This document shows, piece by piece, positions 24,029-31,968 of a DNA stretch of 40,917 nucleotides. How positions within the stretch are numbered: the first letter of the stretch is position 1; each line of letters opens with the position of its first letter. The translations under genes were made by a program, and so were the position numbers. The notes below the pieces were generated by a model that saw only the letters and a list, made by a program, of their open reading frames with translations, did no database searches and was not told where the DNA came from. Source of the stretch: Candidatus Cloacimonadota bacterium (GTDB lineage: Bacteria > UBA4055); the NCBI GenBank assembly GCA_002742935.1, contig PDON01000033.1:1-40917 (forward strand). Direction: 5' to 3'.

Positions 24029-25234
24029 CTAAAGATTTTTTATTCCCTCAGCTATTATAGACCCAATAACATTCTTATCGAGGTTCTCAAACTGTTTTAC
24101 CCCCCCATTCCTGTCCATAATAGATATACTATTACTATCGCTACCAAAAGGAGAGAAATTTTCTGAAACGGTGTTTAAAACTATTAAATCTAGATTTTTT
24201 GATTTAAGCTTTCTCATACCATTTTCAAGTAAGTTATCTGTCTCTAAAGCAAATCCTACAAAGATTTGACCCTCTCTCTTCCCTTTTCCCAAACTTTTCA
24301 AGATATCAATTGAAGGGGTGGGGTTAAAGAAACTATCTTCACTCTTTTTTATCTTGCTTTCAGAGTATTCAAAGGTATAATCAGCTACAGCAGCAGACAT
24401 AATTAAAATATCTGTTTTATCAATCCTAGAAGAGATCTCCCTATACATATCTTTTGATGATTCAACCCTTACAAGATCTATATATTGGTTTGTGGCAAGT
24501 TCATTGATTCCGGAAACCAAGGTAACATTTGCACCTAAACTTGAAAAATATTCAGCAATTTTAAACCCTGTTTTACCGGAAGATCTATTAGCAAGGTATC
24601 TCACAGGATCGATAGGTTCTCTTGTTCCACCGGCAGAAACTAAAACCTTTTTTCCCTTAAAAAAACTATCTTCAGAGTAGTTTAACTGATAAATAACCTC
24701 TCTTAAAAGATCCTCAGGTTCCGCCATTCTACCCTTACCGCTATATCCACAAGCAAGATCACCCTCTACAGCATCAATAAACTTAATACCATTGGATTTT
24801 AGATACTCCATATTCCTCTGAACTGCAAAATTTTCATACATTTTACAATTCATTGCAGGGGCAATAATAATCTTTTTATCAAAGGCTAAAAGTGCTGTTG
24901 AGATGGCATCATCACCAATACCGGAAGCAAATTTACCTATAATATTGGCAGTTGCAGGGGCTAAAACAAAGATATCAGCCCAATCAGTGAGTGCAATATG
25001 TTCTGTTGAGTAATCGTTTATTTCACCAAAAGTATCTGAGTATATACTATTTTTTGAGACAGTTTCAAGAGTAACTCTAGTAACAAACTGTAAACCGTTT
25101 TCGGAAATTATAACTTTTACTTCTGCTCCGGCTTTAACTAGTAACCTAATAAAAAGAGGGATCTTATAAGCTGCGATCCCTCCTGTTATACCTACTAAAA
25201 CTTTTCTATTTTTTAAGTTTTGTAATATCTTCAT
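24029..25234 (-). CDS. coaBC: bifunctional phosphopantothenoylcysteine decarboxylase / phosphopantothenate-cysteine ligase
   Basis: This enzyme joins cysteine to 4'-phosphopantothenate and decarboxylates the product, two successive steps of coenzyme A synthesis. The N-terminal flavoprotein half (about 1-185) has GITGGIAAYK, the PAMNCKMYENFAV active-site loop and ACGYSGKGRMAEPEDL with the reductive Cys. The C-terminal ligase half (about 195-401) has VSAGGTREPIDPVRYLANRS and later VGFALETDNL. At 401 residues it is full length. The start overlaps the rpoZ 3' end by 29 bases. gmk-rpoZ-coaBC is a widespread order. A MITE-like element follows three bases after the stop. Confidence 0.96.
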   Translation of the reverse strand: MKILQNLKNRKVLVGITGGIAAYKIPLFIRLLVKAGAEVKVIISENGLQFVTRVTLETVSKNSIYSDTFGEINDYSTEHIALTDWADIFVLAPATANIIGKFASGIGDDAISTALLAFDKKIIIAPAMNCKMYENFAVQRNMEYLKSNGIKFIDAVEGDLACGYSGKGRMAEPEDLLREVIYQLNYSEDSFFKGKKVLVSAGGTREPIDPVRYLANRSSGKTGFKIAEYFSSLGANVTLVSGINELATNQYIDLVRVESSKDMYREISSRIDKTDILIMSAAVADYTFEYSESKIKKSEDSFFNPTPSIDILKSLGKGKREGQIFVGFALETDNLLENGMRKLKSKNLDLIVLNTVSENFSPFGSDSNSISIMDRNGGVKQFENLDKNVIGSIIAEGIKNL

Positions 25235-25517
25235 ACTTATACTCTAGATGATTATCAAGAAACTCATGAATAGCAACTCTTTCACTCTTATCATATTTAG
25301 GAAGATCTGCTTTTAAATCCTCAGTAAATGTAACATCTGTCTTATCTGCCAAAGCCTCAATCTCTTTATCAAGCTCTCTTTTTTGAAAATTTTCAACATC
25401 TCTTGCTCTCTTGGCAATTACCATTATAGCCTCATAAACGGTAGAAGCATTTTGGGAAATATGCTCTTGTCCAATCTTTCTATCATCCTTTTCAATCTTA
25501 AATCTCTTCTCTTCCAT
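25206..25517 (-). CDS. rpoZ: RNA polymerase omega subunit-like protein
   Basis: This small subunit helps assemble and stabilise RNA polymerase. The 103 residues include the omega-like helix STVYEAIMVIAKRARDVENF near the N-terminus, matching the conserved stretch around AKRARQ in RpoZ. The acidic tail and the rest are divergent. Position between gmk and coaBC, the usual place of rpoZ, is strong support. GGAGGGGT-type sequence precedes the ATG. It ends inside the coaBC start region. Confidence 0.85.
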   Translation of the reverse strand: MEEKRFKIEKDDRKIGQEHISQNASTVYEAIMVIAKRARDVENFQKRELDKEIEALADKTDVTFTEDLKADLPKYDKSERVAIHEFLDNHLEYKYEDITKLKK

Positions 25518-25530
25518 AACCCCTCCGGCT

Positions 25531-26100
25531 TTATAATAGGTTTAATTTTTTTAAAATATCTTCACACTTAAGTATAGAATCTTCAAGTATGTCATTAATT
25601 ACAATATAATCATAAAATTTACTCTCTTTTATCTCATTTTCTGCAAAATTCAACCTTTTTTCAATAGTTTCTAAATCATCCTCTCCCCTATTGATAAGTC
25701 TCTTTTTCAAAACTTCCAAACTTGGAGGTGTGATAAATATTAAAATTGAATCATTGGGAAAGATCTCTTTAACAGCTTTTGCTCCCTGTACATCAATATC
25801 CAAAACAATATTTTTACCATTTTCAATAGATTCAGAGATATAGGATTTTAGAGTACCATAATAGTTACCATAAACATTTTTATACTCAACAAAACTACCC
25901 TCTTCTATCTTTTTCTTAAACTCATTTTCAGTAAGAAAAAAGTAGTTTTTACCATTAACTTCGTTACCTCTTTTGGCTCTTGTTGTAGCTGAAATGGAGT
26001 AGTTAAGAGTTTTATACTTTTCCATTAAACTGTTTATAATGGTAGTTTTACCTCCACCTGAAGGAGCTGAAAAAACAATAATTTTACCCTTATTCAATGT
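25531..26100 (-). CDS. gmk: guanylate kinase
   Basis: This enzyme phosphorylates GMP to GDP with ATP. The P-loop is FSAPSGGGKTT close to the N-terminus, followed by the GMP-binding region SISATTRAKRGNEVNGKNYFF and FVEYKNVYGNYYGT, then VLDIDVQGA. I prefer the TTG at 26100, which gives the family's usual N-terminus (NKGKIIVFSAPSGGG) and an 11-base overlap with yicC. A TTG at 26127 would give 198 residues and a 38-base overlap; it also has a purine-rich stretch before it, so the exact start is uncertain. Downstream lies rpoZ. Confidence 0.95.
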   Translation of the reverse strand, partial: TLNKGKIIVFSAPSGGGKTTIINSLMEKYKTLNYSISATTRAKRGNEVNGKNYFFLTENEFKKKIEEGSFVEYKNVYGNYYGTLKSYISESIENGKNIVLDIDVQGAKAVKEIFPNDSILIFITPPSLEVLKKRLINRGEDDLETIEKRLNFAENEIKESKFYDYIVINDILEDSILKCEDILKKLNLL

Positions 26101-26959
26101 TCTGTACCTGTTCCCTGATTTTTTCAATATTCTCTTTAAGTTTAACAGAGTATGTAGAAATATCTGTCAGATTGGTTTTTGCAGAGATTGTATTTGCTTC
26201 TCTGTGCATCTCTTGAGTTATAAAGTTTAATCTTTGACCTAAACTCTCATCACTGTTTAAAGCCTTATCAAACAGATCTAAATGAGAATTTAATCTTGTA
26301 ACCTCTTCTGAAATATCTACTTTATCGGAAATTATTGCAAGTTCCTGACATAACCTTTCTTCAGAAACTTTAATATCAGTAAGATTCTTTGAAAGTCTCT
26401 CTTTTAATCTTTTGAATTGAATCTGTGTTGAACTCTCCTTCAAATCTTCAATATCGGATAAAGTTTTTCTGATATTACTTATATAATTACCTATCTCAAT
26501 TTTGAGCTTTTCACCTTCTGATATTCTAAAAGAGATAAGATCATCTAAAGCACCATTTAAACAGCTATTTAAAGATGATTTTAAATCTTCATCATTGCTA
26601 CTATTTTTCTCATAAATTTGATCAAATTGCAATAGGTTTGCCCAAGAAGGCTCTTCCATACCAAGCTTGTTTGATATATCCAACATATTTTTATAGAGTT
26701 CTTTTAAATTTTCCATATTGAAAGATGAACTTTGAGATCCACCCTGTTTTTTTTGTACATTTATGTAGATATTAACAGAACCTCTCTTTAATCTCTCTTT
26801 AACAATTTTTCTTAAACCAAGTTCATACTCTAAAAACTGTATAGGTTGTTTAATATTTATATCTAAATATCTATTATTTACAGATTTTACCTCTAAAGAG
26901 ATCTCTAAAGAATCTGTCTCTACAACAGACTTTCCGTATCCGGTCATTGAATATATCAA
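26090..26959 (-). CDS. yicC: YicC/YloC-family endoribonuclease
   Basis: This conserved protein family is reported to have endoribonuclease activity and is usually encoded next to gmk. The 289 residues start MIYSMTGYGK, match SLEVKSVNNRYLDINIKQP, and end with the typical QRLNFITQEMHREANTISAKTN and IREQVQNIE. The start is TTG at 26959, eight bases after GAGGAA, three bases past the lptC stop. This start reproduces the family N-terminus exactly. Confidence 0.94.
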   Translation of the reverse strand: MIYSMTGYGKSVVETDSLEISLEVKSVNNRYLDINIKQPIQFLEYELGLRKIVKERLKRGSVNIYINVQKKQGGSQSSSFNMENLKELYKNMLDISNKLGMEEPSWANLLQFDQIYEKNSSNDEDLKSSLNSCLNGALDDLISFRISEGEKLKIEIGNYISNIRKTLSDIEDLKESSTQIQFKRLKERLSKNLTDIKVSEERLCQELAIISDKVDISEEVTRLNSHLDLFDKALNSDESLGQRLNFITQEMHREANTISAKTNLTDISTYSVKLKENIEKIREQVQNIE

Positions 26960-26961
26960 AA

Positions 26962-27519
26962 TTATTCCTCAAATTTATGTTTAAGATTCTCAAAATTTTC
27001 TGTAGTACCACTAAACTCAACAATCTCATAATAATCAAATTTAGAGTTACTCTTAAACTTACTTCCAATAGTTGTATCGTTATCACTTATAAATCTAAAT
27101 TTATGATCTGTATATATAAGATCCTCATCCTTTTTGTAGTGAAGAACATCTGTATAGAGTTTTGAACCATTTGGATGTTGAAGTATAACATTACCCTCAA
27201 CTGTCAGAATATTAGTTTTTTCATCAATTTTTCCTTTGTTGCTAGTCAACTTACCAACATTTTTATCTTTATCAAAAAAATCAACTACCACTCCGGAATC
27301 CAAATAACTAATATATATCTCCTTAGAAACCTCATTTCTTCTCACATATCGAGATTTAACCTTAGCAACAAGCTCACCCTTTGTAGTATAATTCATATCC
27401 ATATCCCAAATCTCATTGGTGGGAAGGGTTACAGTTGAAGAGTTTCCCCCCTTTTCAAGATTATTACTACATGAAAATAGGGTAATATTAATCAAAATAT
27501 AGACTAAGAGCTTCTTCAT
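26962..27519 (-). CDS. lptC: LptC-like LPS-transport lipoprotein
   Basis: This is a predicted membrane-anchored component of the bridge that carries lipopolysaccharide from the inner to the outer membrane. A lipoprotein signal peptide ends in LFSC, so Cys17 would be lipidated. The beta-rich body fits LptC/YrbK: YVRRNEVSKEIYI, VGKLTSNKGKIDEKTNILTVEGNVILQHPNGSKLYTD and LIYTDHKFRF. The 185-residue length is typical. It overlaps kdsC by 32 bases. lptA and lptB, usual followers, are absent here. Confidence 0.82.
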   Translation of the reverse strand: MKKLLVYILINITLFSCSNNLEKGGNSSTVTLPTNEIWDMDMNYTTKGELVAKVKSRYVRRNEVSKEIYISYLDSGVVVDFFDKDKNVGKLTSNKGKIDEKTNILTVEGNVILQHPNGSKLYTDVLHYKKDEDLIYTDHKFRFISDNDTTIGSKFKSNSKFDYYEIVEFSGTTENFENLKHKFEE

Positions 27520-27991
27520 ATCTTTTTTCTTTTTTCAAAATTGATTTTAAAAACTCTCTTACAGAAGCCTCTCCCCCATTAAGATTTGAAATAAAATCTA
27601 CTCTCTTCTTCAATTCATCAGATCCATTTTTGGGAGTTCCCTTATAACCACAAAGTTTCATAGCCGGCCAATCAAACCAATCATCACCAAAATATGCAAT
27701 CTCTTCTTTGTTTAAAGATAGAGAACTTATTAGCTCTTCCATTTTACCTTGCTTATCTATAGCTTCACAATATACATAATCTATATCTAAAATTTTTGCT
27801 CTATTATTTACAATATCACTCTTTCCACCGGTAATTATAGCAAATTTATAACCAAGAGGTTTCATTATATGCTTTATAAAAAAACCATCTTTAGCAGAAA
27901 AACTTTTAGATATATCACCAGTTGAGTGATAATAAATTTTACCATCTGTAAGACATCCGTCAACATCTAAAACAATAAGTTTTATACCCAT
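27488..27991 (-). CDS. kdsC: 3-deoxy-D-manno-octulosonate 8-phosphate phosphatase
   Basis: This HAD-family enzyme removes phosphate from Kdo-8-phosphate, giving Kdo for LPS. The 167 residues show the nucleophile motif LDVDGCLTDG, the second motif IITGG, Lys in KQGK, and the acidic motif FGDDWFDWPAM. It has no cap domain, as in the tetrameric KdsC family. Start and kdsA stop overlap by one base (TAATG). The C-terminal extension overlaps the lptC start. Confidence 0.94.
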   Translation of the reverse strand: MGIKLIVLDVDGCLTDGKIYYHSTGDISKSFSAKDGFFIKHIMKPLGYKFAIITGGKSDIVNNRAKILDIDYVYCEAIDKQGKMEELISSLSLNKEEIAYFGDDWFDWPAMKLCGYKGTPKNGSDELKKRVDFISNLNGGEASVREFLKSILKKEKRYEEALSLYFD

Positions 27992-28791
27992 TATAACACA
28001 CCTTTAATAATCATTGTTTCTTTAACAATTTTTTCAAACTCATCTAAATCAACCATACTTTTAGCATCAGATTTTGCTTTTAAAGGTGTAGGGTGAGTTT
28101 CAATAAATAATCCGTCAACCCAACCTGTTGCAACAGCAGCTTTTGCCAGTGGTCTTACTTTAACGGGTTCACCACCGGAAGAATCTCCCGATATTGCAGG
28201 TTTTTGAAGAGAGTGGGTTGCATCATATAAAACCGGAACATTTAGATTTTTCATTTCACCAAAAGATCTAAAATCAATCACAAGATTATTGTAACCAAAA
28301 AATGTACCCCTTTCAGTTAAAATAACTTTTTTATTACCTGTGGAGTAAGCTTTCAAAAGAGCGTTTTTCATCTCCGAAGGTGAAACAAATTGTCCCTTTT
28401 TTATATTTACAATATTTCCTGTTTTTGCAGCTGAAATAATAAGATCTGTTTGCCTGCAAAGAAAGGCGGGTATTTGGAGTATATCACAAACATCTTTACA
28501 AAGATCTGTATCTGTTGTTTCATGAACATCTGAAAGAATATTTAAACCAAACTCATCTTTAATGGTTTGAAGCATAGAAAGACCTTTTTCTATTCCGGGT
28601 CCTGTATAAGAGTTTATACTACTTCTATTAGCTTTTTTAAAAGAGGCTTTAAATATTGGAAGAAAACTATATTTTTCACTTAATTTTTTTAATCTTTCAG
28701 CTACAAATTTAAGCGTATCAATATCCTCAATAACACAAGGTCCGGCTATAACCGTAAAATTTTTACATATATTTTCATATAAACTTTCCAA
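27991..28791 (-). CDS. kdsA: 3-deoxy-8-phosphooctulonate synthase
   Basis: This enzyme condenses phosphoenolpyruvate with arabinose 5-phosphate to give Kdo-8-phosphate. The 266 residues include VIAGPCVIED, FKASFKKANRSS, DVHETTD, CRQTDLI, NIKKGQF, LTERGTFFGYNNLVIDFR, DATHSLQKP and FIETHP. Cys in AGPC marks the metal-dependent class, whereas metal-independent enzymes such as that of E. coli have Asn. The start is TTG at 28791, closely preceded by GGGGG; the nearby ATGs are out of frame. It is the first gene of the leftward run through coaBC. Confidence 0.96.
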   Translation of the reverse strand: MESLYENICKNFTVIAGPCVIEDIDTLKFVAERLKKLSEKYSFLPIFKASFKKANRSSINSYTGPGIEKGLSMLQTIKDEFGLNILSDVHETTDTDLCKDVCDILQIPAFLCRQTDLIISAAKTGNIVNIKKGQFVSPSEMKNALLKAYSTGNKKVILTERGTFFGYNNLVIDFRSFGEMKNLNVPVLYDATHSLQKPAISGDSSGGEPVKVRPLAKAAVATGWVDGLFIETHPTPLKAKSDAKSMVDLDEFEKIVKETMIIKGVL

Positions 28792-28820
28792 ACTGCCCCC
28801 TTTTTTAGAAATTGAGGTTT

Positions 28821-28849
28821 AAGATAACTATATTTTAACTTTTAAGCAA
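28821..28849 (-). promoter_or_regulatory. possible promoter of the kdsA run
   Basis: On the minus strand TTGCTT (28844-28849) and TATCTT (28821-28826) are 17 bases apart, 30-60 bases before the kdsA start. Both boxes are imperfect. Confidence 0.35.
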
Positions 28850-29136
28850 TAGTTTGATTGTTTTAGAGATAGTAAACAATAATTATTAAAGGGTAGCTGG
28901 GATTAAGTTTAAGGTTATTCTATTAAACAATATTTAATAATAACCTAAGTTCTAGGTAAAATAAATAGATCATCTTATGAAATAATTAAAACTGGAAATT
29001 AAATTATTATCTCATAGTAAACAGCTCTCTTCTGATCGATAAACTATATATCTTCTCTTATTATATATAGTCATAAATCATAACAAGTTTTAATTCAATA
29101 ACTTATATTGAAAACAGTGTTGATTGTTTTATTACC
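28850..29136. other. divergent kdsA/dnaA intergenic region
   Basis: No gene is seen. The stretch is AT-rich and holds two inverted repeats: TATTAAA/TTTAATA (28921-28927, 28933-28939) and ACCTA/TAGGT (28943-28947, 28953-28957). No good DnaA box was found here, in contrast to the dnaA-dnaN gap. Confidence 0.55.
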
Positions 29137-29165
29137 TTGATAATATAGCAATCAAGAAGTATATT
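29137..29165 (+). promoter_or_regulatory. predicted dnaA promoter
   Basis: TTGATA (29137-29142) and TATATT (29160-29165) are 17 bases apart, 34 bases before the dnaA ATG. A 7-base inverted repeat, TTGATTG (29120-29126) with CAATCAA (29149-29155), spans the -35 box and may be an operator. Confidence 0.6.
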
Positions 29166-29199
29166 TTAATACTATTAATGGAGTACTTGAGGATTTACA

Positions 29200-30621
29200 A
29201 TGAGTGATATGTTTTCAGAGTTAGATAAAAGATATAAAGATGAAATTTCTAAATATGTGGTGAAAGGTTCTTTTGAAGCTTTTATAAAACCTATGAAAAT
29301 AATCCTTACCAATAATAATGTTATAACAATGATGGTTCAAAGTAAAACTCAAATGGATTACTTTAAATCTCAGTACTACAAAAGAGCTATTGAAATTTTA
29401 AATCAACTTCTAAATATAGAAAATGCCGAAATAAAGTTTTTAGTAGATCCGGAAACAGACTTTGAAGTTGATGAACCTTCTAATAAAATCGTTGAAAATA
29501 GTAATGATAAGGTTAATGAAGTAGAGGATAAAAAAACTACAGAAGAGGATAAGAGTTTTAATCCATTTACAGAAAAGTATAAAAAAACTAAGTTGAACAA
29601 AAAGTATACATTTGAAAACTTTATACAAGGTGATGGTAATGAAATTGCTTATGCTTCAGCTTTGCAGGTAGCAAACAATCCAAAAAACTCTCCATACAAT
29701 CCAATTCTTATTTATGGTGGAGTTGGTTTAGGAAAAACACACTTGGTACAAGCAATAGGTAATAAAATATTTCAAGAGCAGGGTGTTCATAAAGTTTTAT
29801 ATCTAAAATCGGATCAATTTGTAAACGATATTGTAAACAGTATAAAAGATAAAACTATAGATAAATACAAAGAGTTTTTAAAAGATAAAGATATTATAAT
29901 TATTGATGATATCCAATTCTTTGCAAGAAGAGAGAAAAGTCAAGAGGAGTTTTTTCATATTTTTGAGAGTATCTATCAAAATGATGGAATTATTATTTTA
30001 ACATCAGATTTTCATCCTAAAAACATACATAATTTAGATGATAGATTAAAAACAAGATTTTCAATGGGTTTAAATACAGATGTAAGACCTCCGGACTTAG
30101 AAACGAGAGCTGCTATTATTAAACTAAAAACAGAAGAACTTAGTTTTGAGCTTGATGATGAGATAATTATGTATATAGCAAATAATATAAACACAAATGT
30201 AAGAGAGCTTGAAGGAGCTGTTAAAACATTACACTCATACAGTATGATAAACAAAGATGAAAAAATTAGTATGATAAAAGCTAAAGATATACTAAAAGGA
30301 TTAATCTCTCAGAAAAAAGCAACTCTAAATGTAGATAAAATACAGGATATTGTTTCAGACTATTTTAACATAAAAAAAGATCTTTTAATGAGTAAATCAA
30401 GAACAAAAGAGATAGCTGATGCAAGAGCAATAGCAATGTATATATGTACAACTCAACTTAACTCAACAACTCAAAGTATAGGAGCTCATTTTGGTGGAAG
30501 AGACCACAGTACAGTTTCTCATGCAGCTAAAAAAATACAAGATAAATTAAATAAAAAAGATCCTGAAATAACAAAAATAAATGATGAGATATTACACATA
30601 ATAAACTTATCAACTTATTAA
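29200..30621 (+). CDS. dnaA: chromosomal replication initiator protein DnaA
   Basis: DnaA binds DnaA boxes at the origin, melts the adjacent AT-rich DNA and loads helicase. The 473 residues show an N-terminal interaction domain (about 1-85), an acidic linker (about 86-130), the AAA+ domain with Walker A GGVGLGKTH (about 172-180) and Walker B IIIIDDIQFF (about 232-241), and the DNA-binding domain with DARAIAMYI and GGRDHSTVSHAAKKI (about 432-446). GAGGAT precedes the ATG. Stop and first DnaA-box-like sequence of the following gap touch. It heads dnaA-dnaN-recF-DUF721. Confidence 0.99.
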   Translation: MSDMFSELDKRYKDEISKYVVKGSFEAFIKPMKIILTNNNVITMMVQSKTQMDYFKSQYYKRAIEILNQLLNIENAEIKFLVDPETDFEVDEPSNKIVENSNDKVNEVEDKKTTEEDKSFNPFTEKYKKTKLNKKYTFENFIQGDGNEIAYASALQVANNPKNSPYNPILIYGGVGLGKTHLVQAIGNKIFQEQGVHKVLYLKSDQFVNDIVNSIKDKTIDKYKEFLKDKDIIIIDDIQFFARREKSQEEFFHIFESIYQNDGIIILTSDFHPKNIHNLDDRLKTRFSMGLNTDVRPPDLETRAAIIKLKTEELSFELDDEIIMYIANNINTNVRELEGAVKTLHSYSMINKDEKISMIKAKDILKGLISQKKATLNVDKIQDIVSDYFNIKKDLLMSKSRTKEIADARAIAMYICTTQLNSTTQSIGAHFGGRDHSTVSHAAKKIQDKLNKKDPEITKINDEILHIINLSTY

Positions 30622-30830
30622 CAGAAAGTTATTCACAACTAATTATATGTGAATAAATAGGAGTTATTCAAGAAAACCTAACATTTTATTCACTTTAAAA
30701 ATAAAGTTATAACAAATAATATTTAAAATTTAAAAAGCTTATTAACATATTAACAAACTTAATAATAATAACAAATTAATTAATTTTCATTTTATTAAAA
30801 ATAATGTTTGAATAAAATAAAAAAATAAAC
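30615..30830. other. predicted chromosomal origin of replication (oriC)
   Basis: The dnaA-dnaN gap holds two converging DnaA boxes, TTATTCACA at 30629-30637 and its complement at 30648-30656 (one base from TTATCCACA). A near-box TTATTCACT lies at 30686-30694 and weaker ones TTATTAACA at 30615-30623 and 30739-30747. They are followed by an almost G+C-free tract (about 30716-30830) containing four TAA triplets in a row (30760-30771), like the DnaA-trio element beside the unwinding region of Bacillus-type origins. Gene order and the switch in gene strand around this point agree. Replication start has not been measured. Confidence 0.8.
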
Positions 30831-30840
30831 GGGAGAAATT

Positions 30841-31968
30841 ATGATCTTAGAGATCTCAAAATCGGTTCTACAGGAGAAGTTAAATATTATAAATCCAATT
30901 CTTCCTGTAAGATCTACAAAACCTATTGCTGAATGTATATTAATGGAATTAAAAGGTAATGAACTATCTATTGTAGCTACAGACCTTTCTCTTACTTATG
31001 TTTCAACAATAGAGGTAAATGGAAAAGAGGATGGTATTATAATAGTACCGGGTAAAAAGTTTTCAACAATTATAAAAGGACTTCCGGAAGGTAATATTAC
31101 TCTTGAGAAAAAAGACTCTATGTTAAACATTAAAATAAACTCAATCAAGTTTGAGATAGCAGTAACAGAAAATAGTGATGAATTTCCTGCTATTCCTGAA
31201 AAACTTGAAAACAATAAAATGGTTATAGATTCTCTCAAACTTAAAAAGTTTATTGGTAAAACAACTTATGCTGCATCAGATGATGAGTTAAGAGCTGTTT
31301 TAACAGGTGTTTTATTATCGGTATCAAACGATAAGTTTACAATAGTTGCTACTGATAGTGTCAGATTAGTTAAACTGATTGATAATCATTTAAACTTTGA
31401 AGGATCAGAAATAGATGTAATAATTCCGTCAAGATCTTTAAATCTTATCCAAAACTCAATTATAAGAAATGATGATTGTAATCTATTCTTAGGAGAAAAC
31501 TATATAGAGGTAAGATTTGAGAATACTACTATTTTTAGTAGACTTATAAATGGTAAATATCCTGCTTATCAAAGTATAATTCCGGTAAATAATGATATTT
31601 CGGTAAGTATTGATAAAAATAAACTTATAAATGCAGTAAATAGAATATCTATTACTTGTAATCCGTTAACAAAGAGACTTAATTTCTCTTTTGAAAACAA
31701 TAAACTTACAATTTCTGCAGAAGATAGCAATACAGCATCAAAATCAGAAGAGAGTTTAGATATTGAATATGGTTACGATGATTTTGCCATTGGATTTAAC
31801 TCTAATAAAATACTGGACATTTTAAAGAATATTGATTCTGAATCTATTGTAATGTTAATGTCAACTCCGGGAAAACCTATTATTATAAAACCTAGTGAAG
31901 ATAATAATCTTTACGATATAATAGCTCTTTTAATGCCGGTTCAAGTTAAAACTGCAAAGAAAAAGTAA
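30841..31968 (+). CDS. dnaN: DNA polymerase III beta sliding clamp
   Basis: The clamp encircles DNA and tethers the polymerase for processive synthesis. The 375 residues show the three-fold repeated clamp domains, with recognisable stretches IVPGKKFSTIIKGLP, FPAIPE, AVLTGVLLSVSNDKFTIVATDSVRL, VIIPSRSL and FSRLINGKYPAY, and a C-terminus ending ALLMPVQVK, close to the usual LMPMRL. GGGAG precedes the ATG. The recF start follows the stop without a gap. Confidence 0.98.
   Translation: MILEISKSVLQEKLNIINPILPVRSTKPIAECILMELKGNELSIVATDLSLTYVSTIEVNGKEDGIIIVPGKKFSTIIKGLPEGNITLEKKDSMLNIKINSIKFEIAVTENSDEFPAIPEKLENNKMVIDSLKLKKFIGKTTYAASDDELRAVLTGVLLSVSNDKFTIVATDSVRLVKLIDNHLNFEGSEIDVIIPSRSLNLIQNSIIRNDDCNLFLGENYIEVRFENTTIFSRLINGKYPAYQSIIPVNNDISVSIDKNKLINAVNRISITCNPLTKRLNFSFENNKLTISAEDSNTASKSEESLDIEYGYDDFAIGFNSNKILDILKNIDSESIVMLMSTPGKPIIIKPSEDNNLYDIIALLMPVQVKTAKKK

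Noticed and set aside
28850..29136. Alternative origin upstream of dnaA
   Set aside because: No sequence within one base of TTATCCACA or TTATTCACA was found, whereas the dnaA-dnaN gap has two clear boxes and an AT tract.
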